A stretch of 54,849 bases of DNA, taken from NCBI GenBank assembly GCA_000961845.1, contig LADZ01000031.1:1-54849 (forward strand), in the 5' to 3' direction. The first letter of the stretch is position 1; each line of letters starts with the position of its first letter. The position numbers and the translations under genes are program-made. The notes below the pieces were generated by a model. The model made no database searches. It worked only from the letters and a program-made list of their open reading frames with translations, and was not told where the DNA came from. Shown piece by piece: positions 54,107 through 54,849 of the stretch. The stretch is from Flavobacteriales bacterium BRH_c54 (GTDB lineage: Bacteria; Bacteroidota; Bacteroidia; Flavobacteriales_E; Vicingaceae).

Positions 54107-54849
54107 TTGACAACAACAGAACAACATTACATACAATTATTAAAAGAAACATTAATTGATAAAGACAATGCTGTAAGGTATCAGTTAACTCCACTTGCTC
54201 CCGGACAAGGATCATTCTTAAAAAGAGTGGCAATCAATCTTTTAATTAATACCCTATCTAAAAAGAACTTAATTATAACAGGGATTAATAAAAATGGGCT
54301 AAAACAAAGAGAGATAGGTTTAGGGTGGCCAATTAATGGTTACACTATGATAGGATTAAAAAGATTGAATAATATTCAGTTTTGTATTGAAGAGGTAATT
54401 AAAAACAAAGTAGAAGGAGATTTTATTGAAACCGGTGTCTGGAGAGGTGGAGCTTGTATTTTTGCGAAAGCTTTGTTTGAAATATATAATGAAAACAGGA
54501 AAGTTTGGGTGGCAGATTCTTTTAAAGGATTGCCAAAACCTAATACTACTCTATACCCTGAAGACGAAGGTGATGATTTGTATTCTTTAGAACAATTAAG
54601 AATATCTAAAGAACAAGTAATGAATAATTTTAAACGATTTGATTTACTTGATGATAATGTTAAGTTTTTAGAGGGTTGGTTTAAAGATACTTTGCCAACT
54701 GCTCCAATAGAAAAATTAGCTATTGTGAGATTAGATGGCGATATGTACGAATCTACAATGGATGGATTAAACCATCTTTATCACAAACTTTCTTCAGGAG
54801 GTTTTATCATTATAGATGATTATGGTGTTATTCCAGCTTGTAAAAAAGC
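54107..54849 (+). CDS. TylF/MycF-type O-methyltransferase, cut by the window edge
   Basis: The frame is open from an in-frame TAG at 54101-54103 to the end of the window (~247 residues seen), so the 3' end is missing. Translation probably starts at TTG 54107. The AdoMet site is 'GDFIETGVWRGGACIFAKAL', followed by 'KVWVADSFKGLPKPN', 'AIVRLDGDMYESTMDGLNHL' and 'FIIIDDYGV', where the Asp residues bind the metal. This is the macrocin O-methyltransferase (TylF) family, which methylates sugar hydroxyls. Its place beside the glycan operon suggests a methylated sugar in the surface polymer. A TATATTTG -7-like box lies at 54074-54081 with no good -33 element. Confidence 0.85.
   Translation, partial: MTTTEQHYIQLLKETLIDKDNAVRYQLTPLAPGQGSFLKRVAINLLINTLSKKNLIITGINKNGLKQREIGLGWPINGYTMIGLKRLNNIQFCIEEVIKNKVEGDFIETGVWRGGACIFAKALFEIYNENRKVWVADSFKGLPKPNTTLYPEDEGDDLYSLEQLRISKEQVMNNFKRFDLLDDNVKFLEGWFKDTLPTAPIEKLAIVRLDGDMYESTMDGLNHLYHKLSSGGFIIIDDYGVIPACKK

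Noticed and set aside
1-54849. CRISPR arrays, tRNA/rRNA genes, insertion sequences and riboswitches
   Set aside because: No regularly spaced repeats, cloverleaf or rRNA-like stretches, transposase motifs or recognisable aptamers were found in any gap.

Overview
The window is AT-rich (about one third GC by eye) and carries the marks of a Bacteroidota genome, most likely a marine Flavobacteriales-type bacterium. These marks are type IX secretion (T9SS) proteins, secreted proteins with 'YPNP' C-terminal sorting tails, few visible Shine-Dalgarno sequences, -7 boxes of the form TANNTTTG with a TTG at -33, and frequent TTG starts. No rRNA, tRNA, CRISPR array or insertion sequence was found, and no gap between genes exceeds 300 bases.

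Left part (1-12.6 kb): the 3' end of a large exported protein and a strong terminator. Then tadA-pssA on the minus strand, a PorV2-like/PorU2-like T9SS pair (the latter a 1,698-residue C25 peptidase) on the plus strand, and a minus-strand block of mnmA, a YwqK/MORN-like repeat protein, a double universal stress protein and prfC.

Defence island (12.6-18.15 kb), set between prfC and hpt: a Hachiman-type anti-phage locus, consisting of hamA broken by a one-base frameshift, hamB helicase and a tightly coupled 109-residue unknown gene. It is followed by a compact type II restriction-modification pair closely resembling M.HhaI and R.HinP1I (both GCGC). By hand count the GCGC tetramer is rare across the window.

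Housekeeping core (18.2-31.3 kb): hpt, adk, obgE; paaZ (minus); miaB, a sensor-less sigma-54 activator, lptE and a small lipoprotein (plus); a ferredoxin coupled to a TrhP-like U32 tRNA hydroxylase (minus); a T9SS-exported repeat protein; aspS (minus).

Phenylacetate region (31.4-35.3 kb): paaE diverges from paaABCD. With paaZ these cover ring epoxidation and ring opening; the beta-oxidation genes (paaF, G, H, J) and the CoA ligase (paaK) are not in the window.

Right core (35.4-43.2 kb): a secreted pappalysin-type metalloprotease, ubiX, a PorT-like barrel, purD, an atypical response regulator lacking its phosphorylatable Asp, folA coupled to an M61 peptidase, a 64-residue small protein and a cold-shock gene.

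Surface polysaccharide cluster (43.2-54 kb): ten closely packed or overlapping minus-strand genes (four GT4, one clear GT2, one GT2-like, an O-antigen ligase/polymerase-like membrane protein, an AsnB-type amidotransferase, a SAM methyltransferase, a hexapeptide acyltransferase). A divergent TylF-type O-methyltransferase is cut by the right edge.
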